DNA of 64,000 nt, from NCBI GenBank assembly GCA_025667525.1, contig CM046876.1, forward strand, positions 529,024,538 through 529,088,537. Direction: 5' to 3'. The position numbers were made by a program, and so were the translations under genes. The DNA comes from Glebionis coronaria (Eukaryota; Streptophyta; Magnoliopsida; Asterales; Asteraceae). Positions 1 through 12,485 of this stretch are shown here, one piece after another (the first letter of the stretch is position 1; each line of letters opens with the position of its first letter). The notes under the pieces were generated by a model, which worked only from the letters and a program-made list of their open reading frames with translations, had not been told where the DNA came from and made no database searches.

Positions 1-486
1 AGGCATTGTGAAAACATCTCTTATCCATTATCTCCCTCTACACTAAACTCTCAATTTGATGAACCTCTCCCATCTAACGACTTTGTTTTGCATCATGGTT
101 CCTCGTGTGCTTGTTGTCGGTTTCAACAAATTGAACTTGCTCATATCTATGACAGTTAAATTTCCTTGAATTCCTACTCACTCGACCTTCTCTCAAAGTT
201 TTCGTTCTCGTGAACAAAACTTCGAATGATGCTTCGTCGTCTTTCTTTTCCGACTAAGGCACATTTTGTACTTTAGTTATTTGAGTCAATAAAACTTAAG
301 CAATCTTGTAAGATTATCACTATTAGAGTAGGCTATGCTTTGTGGTTTATTTTCAATATTTTTTGCGTTAAATATTCATATTGTGTGTATGAATATTTCT
401 CTTGTATGTTATTTCATATTTGTTTAATATGAATGTTATGTGTGTTATCTTTCCCACTAATTCTTTTTCACACATTTGTTAAAGAG
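1..486 (+). other. Internal 3' part of a SIRE-like Copia remnant, left of the Athila insertion
   Basis: Frame 1 is open from the window edge to a TAA at 157-159 (52 codons, with a CACC cluster near its end). I do not recognise it; it may be the tail of an ORF of the host element. The rest is AT-rich without ORFs. The piece stops at the TTGAT target duplication of the Athila element and continues on the other side at 11992, where polypurine tracts and an LTR follow. Assignment to the SIRE-like element is inferred from this continuity. Confidence 0.5.
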
Positions 487-491
487 TTGAT

Positions 492-2333
492 TGATACATA
501 GCTTTTGGATGGGTTCAGATTATATCTCTCGGTATCTTCTCGAATTGATCACGACTCAAAGTGGAATGATTGTTCTTGGTGACAAACAAAATGGTTTGGT
601 TATCTATTCTACTTAAAAAGTAAATGCACGAAATAAAAACAACAAACTAAAAGCGATTAGTTAAAATGGTATCCTCTCGAATTGATCGCAGCTCAATGTG
701 GAAAGATTGTTCTTGGTGACAAATAGGGGGTTTTGGTTTTCTATTATACTAAAAGGATTAAATGCATAAAGTGATAAAAATAAGCTAAAAGCAATTAACT
801 AATAAAAACAAAACAATAAAAATAATAAAACGTAGATTTAGAACGAAATAATTAATAAAAATAAAACTAAAAGACGAAATTAATTATCGACTCGAAAATA
901 AAGTTTACTAAATGAAAAAGGAGATAATAAAACTAAAATGGTACTGTAAAGCTAAACGAGGCAAAACCTAAAGCGAGTACTAAATAAAAGATAAAACTTA
1001 AACTTTTGGAAAAAATATTAATACTAAAAATCGATGAAAAATTCAACTAAAAATACGTAACTTTCAAAATTAAATCGGAACAACTTTCAGATAAAACTAA
1101 ACAATTACGGAACAATACAATTAAATAAACAAGCTAGCAGGCTAGCTGCTGGAAGCTGCCAGGCAGCCTGGTGAAATTGGCGGGAAACGTTGGTAAGCTG
1201 GCAGGCGGGCTGGTGGAACTAATTACTTTTGTTCGGAATATATTTTTTTTTGTTCGGAACTTTTTTAAAAAAAAATTCTGGATCGGAACTTTTTGGCAAA
1301 AAATCTGTTCGGAACTTTTCCAAAAAAAATTTGTTCGGAACTTTCGATGAAATCCGGTTCGGAACTTTTTAGCAAATTCGGTCGGAACTTTTTCTATAAA
1401 TTGGTTCGAAACTTTTTCTAAGACCTGGTTCGGAACTTTCAATGAAATTTGGTTCGGAACTTTAAAAAGAAGCAGACGAAGAATAGTAAGCAGAACACAA
1501 ACAGGGTAACACGATTTTTAGTCAAAATCCACCAAGTTTTTAACCAAAACTTAACCCAATTTAACCACTAATCATCTACTAACCATAAACAACAAATCCC
1601 ATCAATAAAAACATAAAACCCAATAACTTTTAAAGATCAAAATCAACCAAAAAAGAACTTTAACTTTGAATCAAAAAGATGAAGATGAACAAGATGAAAT
1701 GGAAGGATTAGATTGATAGATTAATATAAAGCAAACAAAAGGAAAGATTAAACACTTACAAATTCAAAGATTCAACAAGAAAATAAAAATCACCAACACC
1801 TTAATGGTGTTGGCTTCCTACGAAAGAAAAGGAAAAATGACTAGGAATGAAAAACTTGTCAAAAAGTGTGAAGGGGTGGTCTTTATATAGTCTTGTCTTT
1901 GGTTGGTGAGTGTGCTTTCTCCCGTTCTTCTTGTCTTCTCGTCTTTTCAGAAAAGTTGACGTTTTCAATTCTGATTCGGGATTTGTCGTCGATTAAATTC
2001 AACTCGTCTTTTAATTTCTCCGTTTAATAGACTTGAGTTTCTTCGACATATGTAAATCTTCCATCTTTGGTCCTTTTCTTCGATAAATCTTCAAATAGGC
2101 CAAATGACTTCAAATCTTTTGCATCTCTTGGACAATAGACTTCGTCTTGAGTCTTTTTCTTCCATAAAACCCGTGCAATCCCATGTTTTCTTCAATATTC
2201 ATCCGGTTAACTCTGAAAACACAATAAACACAAAAACCACGCATAATTCCAAACAAATGATATTAAATACGCGTTTTGGTCTCGTTTTAGCCAGAATTAA
2301 GTGGAAAAAGGATGGGTGTTTACACACCTATCA
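492..2333 (-). repeat. 3' LTR of the Athila element
   Basis: 1842-bp LTR, TG...CA, paired with 10142-11986. It contains an internal diverged duplication (about 530-610 versus 662-745, both with a TCTCGAATTGATC core and TTCTTGGTGACAAA), a long A-rich tract, and a tandem array of TTCGGAACTTT units. Reading frames inside it, including the 102-residue one at 1134-1442, are by-products of the array and I do not regard them as genes. Confidence 0.95.
1226..1466 (-). repeat. Degenerate tandem array of TTCGGAACTTT units inside the LTR
   Basis: About nine to ten units of roughly 20-30 bp, each with a core near GTTCGGAACTTTTT, follow one another. The same array is in the other LTR at about 10880-11116. 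Translated on the minus strand it gives a repeated (K)(V/F)(P/R)T pattern, which is why it looks open. Confidence 0.85.
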
Positions 2334-2348
2334 AATCCCCTACACTTA
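2334..2348 (-). promoter_or_regulatory. Polypurine tract of the Athila element
   Basis: Read on the minus strand, TAAGTGTAGGGGATT abuts the 3' LTR, the position where plus-strand DNA synthesis is primed. The core CCCCTACACTTA recurs at 3902-3913, 3957-3968 and 4179-4190. Confidence 0.8.
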
Positions 2349-4282
2349 ACCATTTCCATGCCCTCATGCAATGCTTAGTGATAAAGCAATTTTACACTTT
2401 TCTCATAATTAATCAACCTTGGCCTTATTAACATACTTCTAAACTAAAATTAAAGTACTAAGAGAAATTAAAACTTTAAAGTAAACAAAAGGATAGAAAA
2501 CCATTTTCACTTGAAAATAGCTATATGGAAATAACTTGCAAAGAGATCAAGGACTTACATTAGGGCTTCGGTGCTGCGAAGATTTATCACCCTCAAGTTT
2601 CACGTTCCCCAAACTAAGCTTAAAAACGAGATCATTGTTATTATAAGTTAGCAAATCAAACACTTACACACATGGCTTAATTATATGCTTAAACTCCCTT
2701 ATTCCTAGGTGTATCTCTTATATTTTATTTTTGTCTTAGAATGATCATGAAGATGCATTTTTGGACTTATTTCGATAGTTTATTTAGGCTGAAAGCAAAG
2801 TAGGACGATTTGATCAATAGTTAGCTAAAGGACAAAATCTCTTAAAACTGCTTCTCGGGATATCAAAAAGTTCATATCTTGGCATAACTTGGTTCACGAT
2901 TTGAGACCTTTCTCGGGCCGATATTTGGCATGTACTTCATACTTCATATCTTGAGAGACGTGCTTGAGATAATGGTCTTCTCATCGTTAATAGAGTTTCT
3001 TCACTTGGAGACTTTTGAGGGGTACTTCAACTTTGTTTACCACGACTTCATGATTATTTCTTCAATCGCTAATTGGGATTTTGAGATACAACGATCCGCC
3101 TCCTTTTCGGATTTGGATCTATTTATCCTCATACCTTGTTAGGGTCTTTTCGGATAGACTTCTCCATGATCTTTATGAGAGTTGATTGCTTTTCGTCGTG
3201 AGTCTTGATCCTTCATATTGATTTTGGGAATAATGCTTTTCAGTTTTCACATCACCTTGGATCTTTAGCAATAAGATTGAATCCTCATGCCTTGTTAGGG
3301 CCTTTTCGGACTCGCCAATCTTCGCGCCCCGCTTCATAAGTTATGCCTTGGCTATGAACTCTTATCATTACCGAGCAACTTTTAAACGATCTTGGGCTAG
3401 AAGCTAAGTAACATTTCAAATCGCACGACCTTACTTATTGCAGATAAATTATTATCAAGTGATGGGAGAATAGGCTAATAATTACACCAAGTGAGCTTGT
3501 GCAAGAATACCGACTTATAATTGACTCTATCCTTTCTCGTTCTCCACAATTTAAAATCTCAAGTAATGAGACTCGTGGATGCTTAGCCTAATAAAACGAT
3601 TAAGGTCTACATGGTTAAGGATACTAGCTAGAATAAACTTAGATAAGTCTATTCGGGTTGAGTCAAAATAATCGCAACGAGCCTAATATGTCAAAGATTT
3701 CAAAACTAGCTACACCACTTTATTAATATTTTTTACTTTATTGCGGGATATATACATATGAAAGCAACGGTAAAAATTTAAAAATTACGACTATATGGCC
3801 AAAGTTAATAAAAAATTTGAAAAATGCTGAAAAAGATGATTTTCCTGTTAAATAAAGGCATTTTCATGGAAAAGTCCACTTAAAACTTCGATAGAAGTCC
3901 CCCCCTACACTTAAGATAAACATTGTCCTCAATGTTTAAGCATGTGGGAAAAATCTCCCCTACACTTATGACATTGTGCACGTTGGTTAAATCAAGCTAA
4001 GGAAGAGACGACTAAAGTGAACAATTTCAAATGTGAGTATGAAGAAAATTGAATCACGATAGTTGAGAGATAAAACCGGATTTCGGATAACACGGGAGCA
4101 CGATTCTTTGAAGGTTCCAAAAGTGCATTCATCCCTGTAATCACATCACCACACAAACACAAGCAACCTATAGAGGCCCCCCTACACTTAGGATGTTAAA
4201 CGGAAAAGGATAGATACTCGGGCTGCCTCCCGAGGAGCGCTTGTTTTTTATAACCGAGTCACGAGCCTGACTCGACCCAAAA
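2349..4282 (-). other. Long noncoding 3' region of the Athila element
   Basis: About 1.9 kb between the integrase stop and the polypurine tract. Some Athila relatives have an envelope-like ORF here; I see no long open frame on the minus strand, so such an ORF is absent or decayed. Three extra copies of the polypurine-tract core lie near its upstream end. Confidence 0.7.
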
Positions 4283-5422
4283 TTAGTTAATGGGAAATGT
4301 GGTGAGGGATGGAATCATCTCATGAGAGATGTCCTCACCAAAGTACAACTTCACTCGTTGGCCATTCACCTTAAAATTAGGTCCATTAGGTTGAGCGAGC
4401 TCGAGAGTACCATATGGAAAAATTTGGGCAATGGTGAATGGGCCGGACCAACGAGATTTCAGCTTGCGCGAAAAGATTTTCAACCGAGAGTTAAAGAGTA
4501 AAACTTTGTCTCCAACTTGGAACTCTCGGTTCTTAATCTTAGAGTCGTGAATGAGCTTAGTCTTTTCCTTATAGATCAAAGAATTATCATAAGCCTCATT
4601 CCGGAGTTCATTCAGCTCATTGAGTTGGATCTTGCGTAGGTCACCGGCTTTGTTGATATCAAAAATAGCCCACTTCAAGGCCCAGTAAGCCATGTGCTCC
4701 AACTCAATGGGGAGGTGGCATGCTTTCCCGTACACGAGACGATATGGTGTACAACCAATCGGAGTCTTGTATGCGGTACAAAAAGCCCACAAATCATCAT
4801 CAAGTTTATCAGCCCATGAGGCACGATGCTCTCCCACGGTTCTTTCAAGAATTCGCTTTAATCCTCGGTTAGAGATTTCAGCGTGGCCATTAGTTTGTGG
4901 GTGGTATGCGGTGGAAAGACGATGATTTACACCATACTTAGCCATGACTCTTGCAAATTGATCATTGCAAAAATGAGTCCCGCGATCACTAATAATGGCA
5001 CGAGGCACACCGAATCTAGCGAATAGCGATTTCAAAAAGTTACAAACCACCCTTGCGTCATTAGTGGGTAAAGCTTTGGCTTCAACCCATTTAGAAACGT
5101 AGTCAACGGCTACAAGGATGTATTTGTTTCCTTTAGATGAAGGGAATGGCCCCATAAAGTCGATACCCCAAACATCAAAGATTTCACATTCTTGAATGAA
5201 ATTCTGAGGCATCTCGTCTTTATGTGTGATCTTGCCTTGTTTTTGGCAAGCATCACAACGTTTAACCATCTCGTGAGCGTCACAATAGATGGTGGGCGAA
5301 TAAAATCCCGAGTCAAACACTTTTTTAGCGGTGTAGTTGGGACCAAAGTGACCACCGGTGGGTCCTTTGTGGCAGGCTTCAAGGATTTCTAAAGCTGCCG
5401 GTCCATCAACACATCGGCGCAT
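4283..5422 (-). pseudogene. pol: Athila integrase (frameshifted from upstream pol)
   Basis: A 379-codon frame. Its N-terminal part carries the zinc-binding pattern ending CDACQKQGK at about residue 60. The catalytic core follows: DFMGPFP (first Asp), SDRGTHF (second Asp) and HAEISN (Glu). The C-terminal part runs [15 protein letters not shown] and WSGPFTI, as in Gypsy integrases. It inserts the element's cDNA into the chromosome. It overlaps the preceding RT/RNase H frame by about 34 bases; the junction near 5400-5420 is a frameshift, because integrase sequence normally continues in frame from RNase H in this family. The core residues look intact, but the protein could not be made as part of one polyprotein. 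Confidence 0.9.
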
Positions 5423-7577
5423 TGTTTGAATAGATACGGGTCATCCCAAAAGTAAGTCTTAATGTCTTTGAAGAACTTCTTCTTTTGTTGGGATGTTAAC
5501 CCGTCAACAAGAATTCCACCCGCCAAGTAGTTTGCAATGTCCGCAAACCACGGGGTTTCATCAGAAGTCGAGTTGATAGACATTAAGGTCTCCAGGGGAA
5601 AAGAATCATTGATTTCTTTGTTCGGATGATCCCCTTGGTAAGGATCCTCAAGTCTACTGAGATGATCCGCGGCTAGGTTTTCAGCTCCCTTCTTATCACG
5701 AATTTCGATTTTAACTTCTTGAAGTAGCAAAACCCAGCGAAGAAGTCTTGGTTTGGAATCTTGTTTAGTTAACAAGTACTTCAACGCGGAATGGTCCGTA
5801 TACACGATTGTGGTAGAAAGGACAAGATAGGGTCGAAATTTTTCAAAGGCATAGACAACAGCTAAAAGCTCTTTTTCGGTTGTCGTATAATGCAATTGAG
5901 CCCCTGTCATAGTCTTGCTAGCGTAATGGATCGGTTGGAAGTGTTTGTTCACTCTTTGGCCCAAAACCGCTCCAATAGCATAGTCGCTAGCATCACACAT
6001 CAACTCGAAAGGCAGCTCCCAATTAGGGGTAACCAAGACCGGTGCCTTAATTAGCTTATCCTTAAGCAAGTTGAAGGCTTCAATACACTCGTTGGAAAAG
6101 ATAAAAGGAGTATCTTTTTCCAAGAGGTGGGTCATCGGGCGAGCGATTTTAGAAAAATCTTTGATAAAGCGACGGTAGAAGCCTGCATGACCGAGGAAAC
6201 TTCTCACACCCTTCACGGTTGAAGGTGGAGGCAATTTAGCAATAACATCGACTTTAGCACGATCCACTTCAAGATCGGATTTAGAGATCTTGTGTCCTAG
6301 CACGATGCCCTCTTTTACCATGAAATGGCATTTTTCCCAATTAAGAACAAGGCGAGTGTCTTCACACCGCTTAAGCATACGTTCTAAATTGGCAAGGCAA
6401 GCAGAGAATGAATCGCCATAAAGTGAGAAATCATCCATGAAGACTTCCATAGTTTCTTTAACCATGTCATGGAATATCGCCATCATACACCTTTGGAATG
6501 TCCCAGGAGCATTGCATAAACCAAAAGGCATACGTTTGTAAGCAAATGTTCCATAGGGACAAGTGAATGTGGTCTTTTCTTGGTCTTTGGGATCGATGGG
6601 AATTTGAAAATACCCGGAGAAACCGTCTAAGAAGCAGTAATGATACCCGCTAGACGCTCGAGCATTTGATCCATGAAAGGAAGAGGAAAGTGATCTTTTC
6701 TCGTGGCATCATTGAGCTTGCGATAGTCGATACAAACTCTCCACCCAGTAACGAGACGAGTGGGAATCAACTCGTTGTGTTCATTGGGAACAACGGTTAT
6801 TCCGCCCTTCTTCGGCACACAATGGACGGGACTTACCCAAGGCGAATCCGAGATAGGGTAAATCAAGCCGGCATCAAGAAGTTTGATAACCTCTTGTTTG
6901 ATGATGTCATGAATGCGAGGATTAACCCTTCTTTGGCTTTGGATTGCGGGTTTAAAGTCATCTTCCATGAGAATCTTGTGAGTACAAAAGTTTGGATCAA
7001 TTCCGCGGATATCGGAAATTTTCCAGGCAATTGCCTTCTTATGATCTTTGAGCACGGCGATGAGGCGAGATTTCTCTTCTTCTTTCAAGTCCTTAGCAAT
7101 GATGACGGGCGACTTCTTCTTTTCTTCAAGGAACACGTACTCGAGATGGGGCAGCAACTCCTTAAGCTCTAAATCCGGAGGATTTTCGATGGGAGGCGTA
7201 TTCAAAGTCGGTTCATCGATAGCAATAGCCTTGGGAGATGGTGTAGAAATATTGTCTTCTTTAAGAAGGTTCTCAATGAGGCGAAGATCTTCATCCCAAT
7301 CGGTGGGAGAATCGTCATGTTCTAAGTTCACATCTCCCATGGTGGCTTCCAAATCTTTCCAAAGGAAATCACTTTCTCCAAATAGAGATAGTGATGAGTC
7401 AATAGAGGAAACGGTCTCAACATTGGGAAGAGAGGTAGGAATACTTTTACAAGCATCTTTGAAGTGTTCTTCACAAGCCTCATCAAGAACGTCAATACAA
7501 TTAACACTCTCGTATGAATAAGGCTGTTTAGAAAGTTTTCCCATGTTGAAGACGATTTTATCGTCACCCACTCTCAT
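5389..7577 (-). pseudogene. pol: Athila reverse transcriptase and RNase H (two frames)
   Basis: The first frame (7577-6627) has the N-terminal RT region with SPWVSPVHCVPKKGG and [12 protein letters not shown], then runs into a shifted stop after LERLAG near 6640. The second frame (to 5389) has [16 protein letters not shown], the catalytic box FMDDFSLYG, and RNase H motifs such as [15 protein letters not shown] and [11 protein letters not shown]. About 90 bases of conserved RT sequence between the two frames are present, so this is a small indel and not a deletion. The enzyme copies element RNA into DNA and removes the RNA strand. All motifs match Gypsy RT. The break means this copy is inactive on its own. 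Confidence 0.92.
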
Positions 7578-7593
7578 GATAAGCTCACCCGCT

Positions 7594-8220
7594 TCAACAT
7601 CGATGAGAGTGCGACCGATCCCTCAGGAATGGACGACCAACGATCAATGGCACACGAGGGTCCATATCGTAGTCGACCACGACGAAATCGGCAGGAAAAG
7701 TGAATTTGTCGACTCCTACAAAGACGTCTTCGGCTATCCCCACTGGATAAGCAACCGTACGGTTAGCTAATTTTAAAGTCATTTTGGTGGGGACTAGCTC
7801 AGGGAGAGATAATTGCTTCCAAACGATTAGAGGCATTAAATTAATACTAGCACCTAGATCGGCTAGGGCCATGCAATTCTCTACTCCCGGGAAGTTGCAA
7901 GGGATTAAGAAACGACCCAGATCACCAAGCTTGGTTGGCAATTTCCTTAAGAGCACTGCAGAGCAATTCTCATTAAGTTGGGTGTTAGCAATATCAAGAA
8001 GCTTCTCCTTGTCACTAAGAAGATCTTTGAACATTTTCGCGTATTTGGGCATGTGAGCGAGAGCCTCAGCGAAGGAGATGTTAAAATTCAATTGTTTAAA
8101 CATTTTGAGAAAGTTCGAAACCTGAATATCATCCTTGCTTTTGAGCTTCTCTTTCCTCAACCTTGATGGATAAGGTATCTCGGAAGAAGAGGAAGTCTTT
8201 GGGAGAATAGGATCACTCAC
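7594..8220 (-). pseudogene. pol: Athila aspartic protease region
   Basis: A 208-codon frame. The retroviral-type protease signature is [13 protein letters not shown] at about residues 117-129 (D-L-G in place of the commoner D-S/T-G, as is usual in Athila), followed by a strand near [17 protein letters not shown]. It would process the gag-pol polyprotein. The frame ends in an out-of-frame tail after GRPFLR near 7618, and the following RT sequence resumes in another frame. The upstream join to gag near 8220 is also out of frame. The first 100 residues link gag to protease. Confidence 0.85.
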
Positions 8221-9930
8221 ATCCTTGGGTGGAGGAGGGGTAGAAGTAAGAGGTGGAGAAATTGGGGAATAGAAGGATGAGGAATAGGAGCAGGTGACTC
8301 GTTTTCCTTAGTCACAATCACCGGTGGAGGTATAGGAAGCTCGGGTTCCTTGGTACCTTTGCCACTGCGAGTGGTGATTTCTTTCATCTCCCCTCTTGGA
8401 TTCGCAACGGTGTTACTCGGAAGAGTACCCGAAGAAGAGGGTTGATTACCTTGGAAGAAACCAGCCATCATGTTCCTTAAGTCATTCGTTTGACTTGCCA
8501 ACGTGTTTCTCATATCAGCTCTCAGATCGTTTCCTTGTTTCAACATGTCTGCTTTCAAGTTGAGCACTTCCCGCTGGAGATTTTCCACAATCACATCATT
8601 GGTCCTCATGTAGGTTTCAACATCTTGGTGCAATGCGGTGGGTTGGTTGGGAGGGGGAGCGTGGTAGGCGGGTGGTTGATAAGCAGGTTGTTGGTAAACT
8701 TGGTTGTTTCTTTGAGGTGGATATGGTTGTTTGTGAGGTGGTATGTATGGTGCACGAGGTTGTTGTTGAGGAGGGCGATTGAGGTTTTGTTGTTGGTTTG
8801 GGTTGGTAGGAGGAAAACCGGGTGGTGAAAGAAAGTTGTTAGAGCGGTAGCTAAGCAAATTGCGGTCTCCTTGAGGAAGAGCTTGATAAGCGGCCGGAGG
8901 ATAGGTACCGTATGCTGCATTGACATTCTCAGAAGGGTAGTCTTGGGTGGCAGTACAAGTGGTGTAAGAATGAGGACCACCGCATATTTCACATGGTTGA
9001 TTGACAGCATTGACTTGAGCGTTTTTAGCGTTGATGCTGTTGGTGTTGCTAGCGGTTTGGGCGGCAAGCGATTCAAGAAGCGTAGTAATTTTGTCAAAGC
9101 GCTTGTCGTTGTCACTAGTACTAGCACTAGCGGCATTGGTCCGAACACTCTTGGTTTGCACACGAGACTTATTCTCAATGATATCCCAAGCGGCATTGGA
9201 AGTCTTAACCAAAATATTACCCCCCCGAGGCACTATTTAGTGAATCTTGGTCATTCATGCTTAAACCATTATAAAAAGTGTTAATTTGGTGCACTTTGGT
9301 AAAACCATGTTGTGGGCATTTTCTTAAAAGATCTTTGAAACGATCCCAAGATTCACTAAAAGACTCATCGTACTTTTGTTCAAAATTGATAATTTCATTC
9401 CGCAAAGCGGTAGTACGAGAGGGTGGGAAAAAGTAGTTTATAAACTTGGTCTCCAAATCCGTCCACGTCAGAATACTTTGTGGCGGTTCCTTTGCAAGCC
9501 AATACCGGGCTTGTCCCTCTAGGGAGAAAGGAAAAAGTTGTAAACGGATTACCTCTTGTGGAACACCATTGAATTTGACCGTATTCGTGAGTTGCAAGAA
9601 TCTTTTGATGTGGTCATGAGGATCATCAATGGTACGCCCCAAGAATGGTTGAGCAGAGACCATCTGGATAAAGCCGGATTTGAGCTCAAAGTTGTTGGCT
9701 GCAATCGCGGGTATGATAATTGGGTCATTGTTGCCGTCTACATGTGCTTGCAGAAGTTCAATCATCGGGCGATTGTCCGGTAGAGGCTCATTGTTGTTGT
9801 TATTATTGTTGTTGAGAGGTGGATTGTTATTGTTGTTGAGAGGTGGGTTATTGTTGTTGTTTTGTACACCGACCATGTTTAAGTCTTCGAGAGGCTCGGG
9901 CTCTTGATAAGACGTCGATCGTGTACGCAT
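8217..9930 (-). pseudogene. gag: Athila gag (two overlapping frames)
   Basis: The first frame (9930-9217) starts MRTRSTSYQEPEPLEDLN, passes through an asparagine-rich stretch (AAT/AAC repeats at about 9780-9870), then a retrotransposon capsid domain (ARYWLAKEPPQSILTW, FINYFFP, SFSESWDRFKDLLRKCPQHG). The second frame (9233-8217) continues with CEICGGPHSYTTC, a zinc-knuckle-like motif, then Pro/Gln-rich sequence and a helical segment. The join lies in a run of seven C at 9220-9226, so one base gained or lost in that run explains the break. Gag forms the virus-like particle. The frame closes out of phase at 8217. Confidence 0.9.
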
Positions 9931-10118
9931 GCACCTGCAAAAGAACTAACAAAGCAAACAAGAAATTTTTTTTGGTTTTTATGGTTTTTTTAATTTTTTT
10001 GTATTTTTAAAATTTTTATATTTTTTTGGGTTTTTGAAAATTTTTATGAAAAAGGTAACGTTCACGGCGAACGGATCCCAAAATCCAAGTTCTCACAAAA
10101 AACTGTTAATCTTAACGA

Positions 10119-10139
10119 GAAGAGCCGGCAGCGGCGCCA
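10119..10139 (-). promoter_or_regulatory. Primer binding site of the Athila element (tRNA-Asp type)
   Basis: Minus-strand TGGCGCCGCTGCCGGCTCTT, two bases from the 5' LTR. The TGGCGCCGxTGCCGG pattern matches the Asp-tRNA-type primer site known for Athila. About 190 bases of T-rich leader separate it from the gag start at 9930. Confidence 0.8.
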
Positions 10140-10141
10140 TT

Positions 10142-11986
10142 TGATACATAGCTTTTGGATGGGTTCAGATTATATCTCTCGGTATCTTCTCGAATTGATC
10201 ACGGCTCAAAGTGGAATGATTGTTCTTGGTGACAAACAAAATGGTTTGGTTATCTATTCTACTTAAAAGGTAAATGCACGAAATAAAAACAATAAACTAA
10301 AAGCGATTAGTTAAAATGGTATCCTCTCGAATTGATCGCAGCTCAATGTGGAAAGATTGTTCTTGGTGACAAATAGGGGGTTTTGGTTTTCTATTTTACT
10401 AAAAGGATTAAATGCGTAAAGTGATAAAAATAAGCTAAAAGCAATTAACTAATAAAAACAAAACAATAAAAATAATAAAACGTAGATTTAGAACGAAATA
10501 ATTAATAAAAATAAAACTAAAAGACGAAATTAATTATCGACTCGAAAATAAAGTTTACTAAATGAAAAAGGAGAGAATAAAACTAAAATGGTACTGTAAA
10601 GCTAAACGAGGCAAAACCTAAAGCGAGTACTAAATAAAAGATAAAACTTAAACTTTTGGAAAAAATATTAATACTAAAAATCGACGAAAAATTCAACTAA
10701 AAATACGTAACTTTCAAAATTAAAATCAGAACAACTTTCAGATAAAACTAAACAATTACGGAACAATACAATTAAATAAACAAGCTAGCAGGCTAGCTGC
10801 TGGAAGCTGCCAGGCAGCCTGGTGAAATTGGCGGGAAACGTTGGTAAGCTGGCAGGCGGGCTGGTGGAACTAATTACTTTTGTTCGGAATTTTTTTTTTT
10901 TTTTTGTTTCTGAACTTTTTTTTAAAAAATTATGGATCGGAACTTTTTGGCAGAAAATCTGTTCGGAACTTTTCCAAAAAAAATCTGTTCGGAACTTTCG
11001 ATGAAATCCGGTTCGGAACTTTTTAGCAAATTCGGTCGGAACTTTTTCTATAAATTGGTTCGAAACTTTTTCTAAGACCTGGTTTGGAACTTTCAATGAA
11101 ATTTGGTTCGGCACTTTAAAAAGAAGCAGACGAAGAACAGTAAGCAGAACACAAACAGGGTAACACGATTTTTAGCCAAAATCTACCAAGTTTTTAACCA
11201 AAACTTAACCCAATTTAACCACTAATCATCTACTAACCATAAACAACAAATCCCATCAATAAAAACATAAAACCCAATAACTTTTAAAGATCAAAATCAA
11301 CCAAAAAAGAACTTTAACTTTGAATCAAAAAGATGAAGATGAACAAGATGAAATGGAAGGATTCGATTGATAGATTAATATAAAGCAAACAAAAGGAAAG
11401 ATTAAACACTTACAAATTCAAAAATTCAACAAGAAAATAAAAATCACCAACACCTTAATGGTGTTGGCTTCCTACGAAAGAAAAGGAAAAATGACTGGGA
11501 ATGAAAAACTTGTCAAAAAGTGTGAAGGGGTGGTCTTTATATAGTCTTGTCTTTGGTTGGTGAGTGTGCTTTCTCCCGTTCTTCTTGTCTTCTCGTCTTT
11601 TCAGAAAAGTTGACGTTTTCGATTCTGATTCGGGATTTGTCGTCGATTAAATTCAACTCGTCTTTTAATTTCTCCGTTTAATAGACTTGAGTTTCTTCGA
11701 CATATGTAAATCTTCCATCTTTGGTCCCTTTCTTCGATAAATCTTCAAATAGGCCAAATGACTTCAAATCTTTTGCATCTCCTGGACAATAGACTTCGTC
11801 TTGAGTCTTTTTCTTCCATAAAACCCGTGCAATCCCATGTTCTCTTCAATATTCATCCGGTTAACTCTGAAAACACAATAAACACAAAAACCACGCATAA
11901 TTCCAAACAAATGATATTAAATACGCGTTTTGGTCTCGTTTTAGCCAGAATTAAGTGGAAAAGGATGGGTGTTTACACACCTATCA
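10142..11986 (-). repeat. 5' LTR of the Athila element
   Basis: 1845-bp partner of 492-2333 with the same internal duplication and TTCGGAACTTT array (about 10880-11116). Differences from the left copy are scattered substitutions plus a longer T run near 10890. On the minus strand this is the promoter-bearing LTR; its inner edge is two bases from the primer site. Confidence 0.95.
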
Positions 11987-11991
11987 TTGAT

Positions 11992-12485
11992 CATGGTTAA
12001 AACTTACAATTATATATGGGTGATTCCATATATTCTAAATTTTAACCCCTTGACATTTTAATCATCTTTGATTGGTTTGGATGTTTCTTTTCTTCATTTA
12101 TTCCACCAATTGAACTATGATGTCAACACACACTCTTTGGACATACTTAGCAAATACTTACTTCTAATTTGAGATTTTTTCCTTCTCCCTCTCAAGTTAG
12201 TTAGTAGGTAGTGCACATATATACATTGGTGTTTCTTTTCTTTCTTCTAACCTTTGTGTAGCATGTCACCTTAGCTTATTCTCTTGGTGCCCCAAGCAAG
12301 GGGGAGTAAGCACAAAGGGGGAGCTACTAGCAAAGTCCGGTTCTTTTCTTCTTCAAAGACTTGTACTAACCTTTTTGCTTCGACAAAGGGGGAGAAATGA
12401 TAGTGATAAACTCGTTAATAATTCGAATAATCTTGTATTTTACGTAAATGAGTTTATAGTTTGTCGTAATAAAAAAGGGGGAGAT
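11992..12485 (+). other. 3' noncoding region of the SIRE-like element with reiterated polypurine tracts
   Basis: Continuation of 1-486 across the Athila insertion. The motif AAGGGGGAG occurs four times: about 12298-12306, 12315-12323, 12386-12394 and 12475-12483. The last is directly followed by the LTR start and is the likely working polypurine tract. Multiple purine tracts of this form are typical of SIRE-like Copia elements. Confidence 0.75.

Larger units (their letters stand above)
492..11986 (-). mobile_element. Complete Athila-type Ty3/Gypsy LTR retrotransposon, minus strand, coding-defective
   Basis: Two near-identical LTRs (492-2333 and 10142-11986) begin TGATACATAG and end ACACCTATCA. 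Perfect 5-bp target duplications TTGAT lie at 487-491 and 11987-11991. On the minus strand the order is 5' LTR, primer site, gag, protease, RT/RNase H, integrase, long 3' noncoding region, polypurine tract, 3' LTR. The Asp-type primer site and the gag and pol sequences resemble Athila. About five frameshifts break the coding region, so it cannot now encode its own proteins. The LTRs differ by roughly 1-2 percent by eye, so insertion is fairly recent. It sits inside the internal region of a SIRE-like element. Confidence 0.95.

Noticed and set aside
1134..1442. 102-residue minus-strand frame (and its twin at 10785-11114)
   Set aside because: It is the translation of the LTR tandem array; the repeated peptide has no independent support.
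9680..9907. Leucine-rich plus-strand frame opposite gag
   Set aside because: Antisense of the asparagine-codon repeat in gag.
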